DNA of 5,074 nt from positions 1 to 5,074 of the forward strand of contig CAMBID010000076.1 of NCBI GenBank assembly GCA_945867445.1. The letters run 5' to 3'. This DNA is from an uncultured Clostridia bacterium (GTDB taxonomy: Bacteria > Bacillota > Clostridia > Oscillospirales > Oscillospiraceae). Below the pieces are notes generated by a model, which made no database searches, was not told where the DNA came from, and saw only the letters and a program-made list of their open reading frames with translations. Both the position numbers and the translations under genes were made by a program. Positions 4,203-5,074 of this stretch are shown here, piece by piece (within the stretch, counting starts at the first letter, position 1; every line of letters starts with the position of its first letter).

Positions 4203-5074
4203 ATGAAACGCATCCTGCTCATCGGCACCGGCGGGACCATCGCCTCGGAGCTGACGGAGAGCGGCCTGACGCCGGAGCTCAGTTCGGAGCAGCTTCTGAG
4301 CCGCATCCCCTCCCGCTTGGAATTCTGCCGGGTGGACTGCGTGCAGCTGCTGAACCTGGACAGCACCAACATCGTCCCCCGGCACTGGCTGGCCATGGCC
4401 CGCTGCATCCGGGAGAGCTATGACGACTACGACGGCTTCGTGCTGACCCACGGCACGGATACCATGGCCTATACCGCGGCGGGGCTCTCCTACCTCATCC
4501 AGGGCAGCCCCAAGCCCATCGTTCTCACCGGCGCCCAGAAGCCCATCGGCTTCGACTCCACGGACTCCAAGATCAACCTGGAGGACGCGTTCCGGGTGGC
4601 TTCGGCGGAGATGCCGGGGGTCAGCATCGTCTTCAACGGCAAGATCATCCTGGGCACCCGGGCCCAGAAAACCCACTCCAAAAGCTTCCAGGCCTTCTCC
4701 TCCATCAATTACCCCGTGTTGGGCGTTCTGCGGGACGGGGTCCTGCTGCCCTACATCCGCCAGCCCGCCCTGACCCGGCCCAGGTTTTACGACGCCCTGG
4801 ACCCCAAGGTGGGCCTTCTCAAGCTGACGCCGGGCTGCGACCGCCGGGTGCTGGACTGGCTCCTCTCCCGGCATGACGCCGTCATCATTGAGAGCTTCGG
4901 CGTGGGCGGCGTGCCGGAGGCGGGGGGCTTCTACGAGAGTATCCGGGAGGGCCTGGCCCAGGGCAAGACCGTGGTGCTTACCACGCAGGTCCAGAACGAG
5001 GGAAGCGACCTGACGGTCTACCTTGTGGGCCACCGGCTGAAGGACTCCCTGGGGGTGCTGGAGGCCTATGACAT
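4203..5074 (+). CDS. ansA: Type I (cytoplasmic) L-asparaginase, 3' end outside window
   Basis: The first 290 residues are present and the frame is open at the window edge; family members of about 330-340 residues suggest 40-50 more. It hydrolyses L-asparagine to aspartate and ammonia. Both Thr-containing catalytic motifs are intact: GTGGTIAS (T12 near the N terminus) and THGTDTMAYTA (T85, D86). K156 in RAQKTHSKSFQAFSS fits the lysine of the second triad. LDSTNI (52-57) is the substrate-binding segment, and the C-terminal ESFGVGGVPE, TTQVQNEG and LEAYD are typical. There is no signal peptide, so it is cytoplasmic, as in AnsA rather than the periplasmic AnsB type. GatD-like amidotransferase subunits share the fold, but no gatE-like partner is visible. 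GGGAGGAG (4189-4196) lies 6 nt before ATG 4203. It is third in the apparent operon, 52 nt after the nuclease gene. Opposite-strand open frames here are shadows. Confidence 0.93.
   Translation, partial: MKRILLIGTGGTIASELTESGLTPELSSEQLLSRIPSRLEFCRVDCVQLLNLDSTNIVPRHWLAMARCIRESYDDYDGFVLTHGTDTMAYTAAGLSYLIQGSPKPIVLTGAQKPIGFDSTDSKINLEDAFRVASAEMPGVSIVFNGKIILGTRAQKTHSKSFQAFSSINYPVLGVLRDGVLLPYIRQPALTRPRFYDALDPKVGLLKLTPGCDRRVLDWLLSRHDAVIIESFGVGGVPEAGGFYESIREGLAQGKTVVLTTQVQNEGSDLTVYLVGHRLKDSLGVLEAYD

Noticed and set aside
4092..5033. Long minus-strand open frame of 313 residues
   Set aside because: It lies antisense to the asparaginase and nuclease genes with intact catalytic motifs. Long antisense frames are a by-product of high third-position GC, and the translation is His/Gly/Val/Ala-rich with no domain.
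1..5074. CRISPR array, insertion sequence, phage or defence system
   Set aside because: No regularly spaced repeats, transposase, integrase or defence-type domains appear; the window reads as ordinary chromosomal genes.

Overview
The window is GC-rich DNA with strong GC bias at third codon positions. Its genes carry AGGAGG-type ribosome binding sites. The gene types (a YmdB phosphodiesterase, a YhaO-like nuclease subunit, a membrane-anchored XRE regulator, a type I asparaginase) fit a high-GC member of the Clostridia, most likely Oscillospiraceae (the Flavonifractor, Intestinimonas or Lawsonibacter kind). This placement is inferred from gene content and composition, not from a marker gene.

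Layout. Positions 1-110 hold no gene; they contain two short inverted repeats, a TATAAT box and a 12-bp direct repeat. A perfect 37-nt palindrome (111-147) is the terminator of a minus-strand gene (146-1084) for a 312-aa protein with an N-terminal XRE helix-turn-helix and about six membrane segments. A 278-bp divergent intergenic region (1085-1362) carries back-to-back promoters and a candidate operator. Rightward from it run a ymdB-family cyclic-nucleotide phosphodiesterase (1363-2136), a 434-bp gene-free stretch (2137-2570), a YbaK/EbsC-family aminoacyl-tRNA deacylase-like protein (2571-3059), a SbcD/Mre11/YhaO-like metallophosphoesterase (3071-4150) and a type I L-asparaginase (4203 to the window end, 3' truncated).

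The last three genes look like one operon: spacings are 11 and 52 nt, each start has a good Shine-Dalgarno sequence, and no terminator lies between them. They share no single pathway: tRNA quality control, DNA-end processing and asparagine breakdown. The XRE gene and ymdB are divergent, so the regulator may control itself and ymdB from the shared intergenic region.

The most unusual stretch is 2150-2465. No believable protein is encoded there, but it can form a series of hairpins and a 9-bp helix closing a multi-branch domain. Several G-U pairs and one GNRA loop make sense only on the plus strand. It is either a structured RNA or a copy of a dispersed repeat. Just downstream, the leader of the YbaK-family gene has two mutually exclusive hairpins, one of which covers the ribosome binding site.
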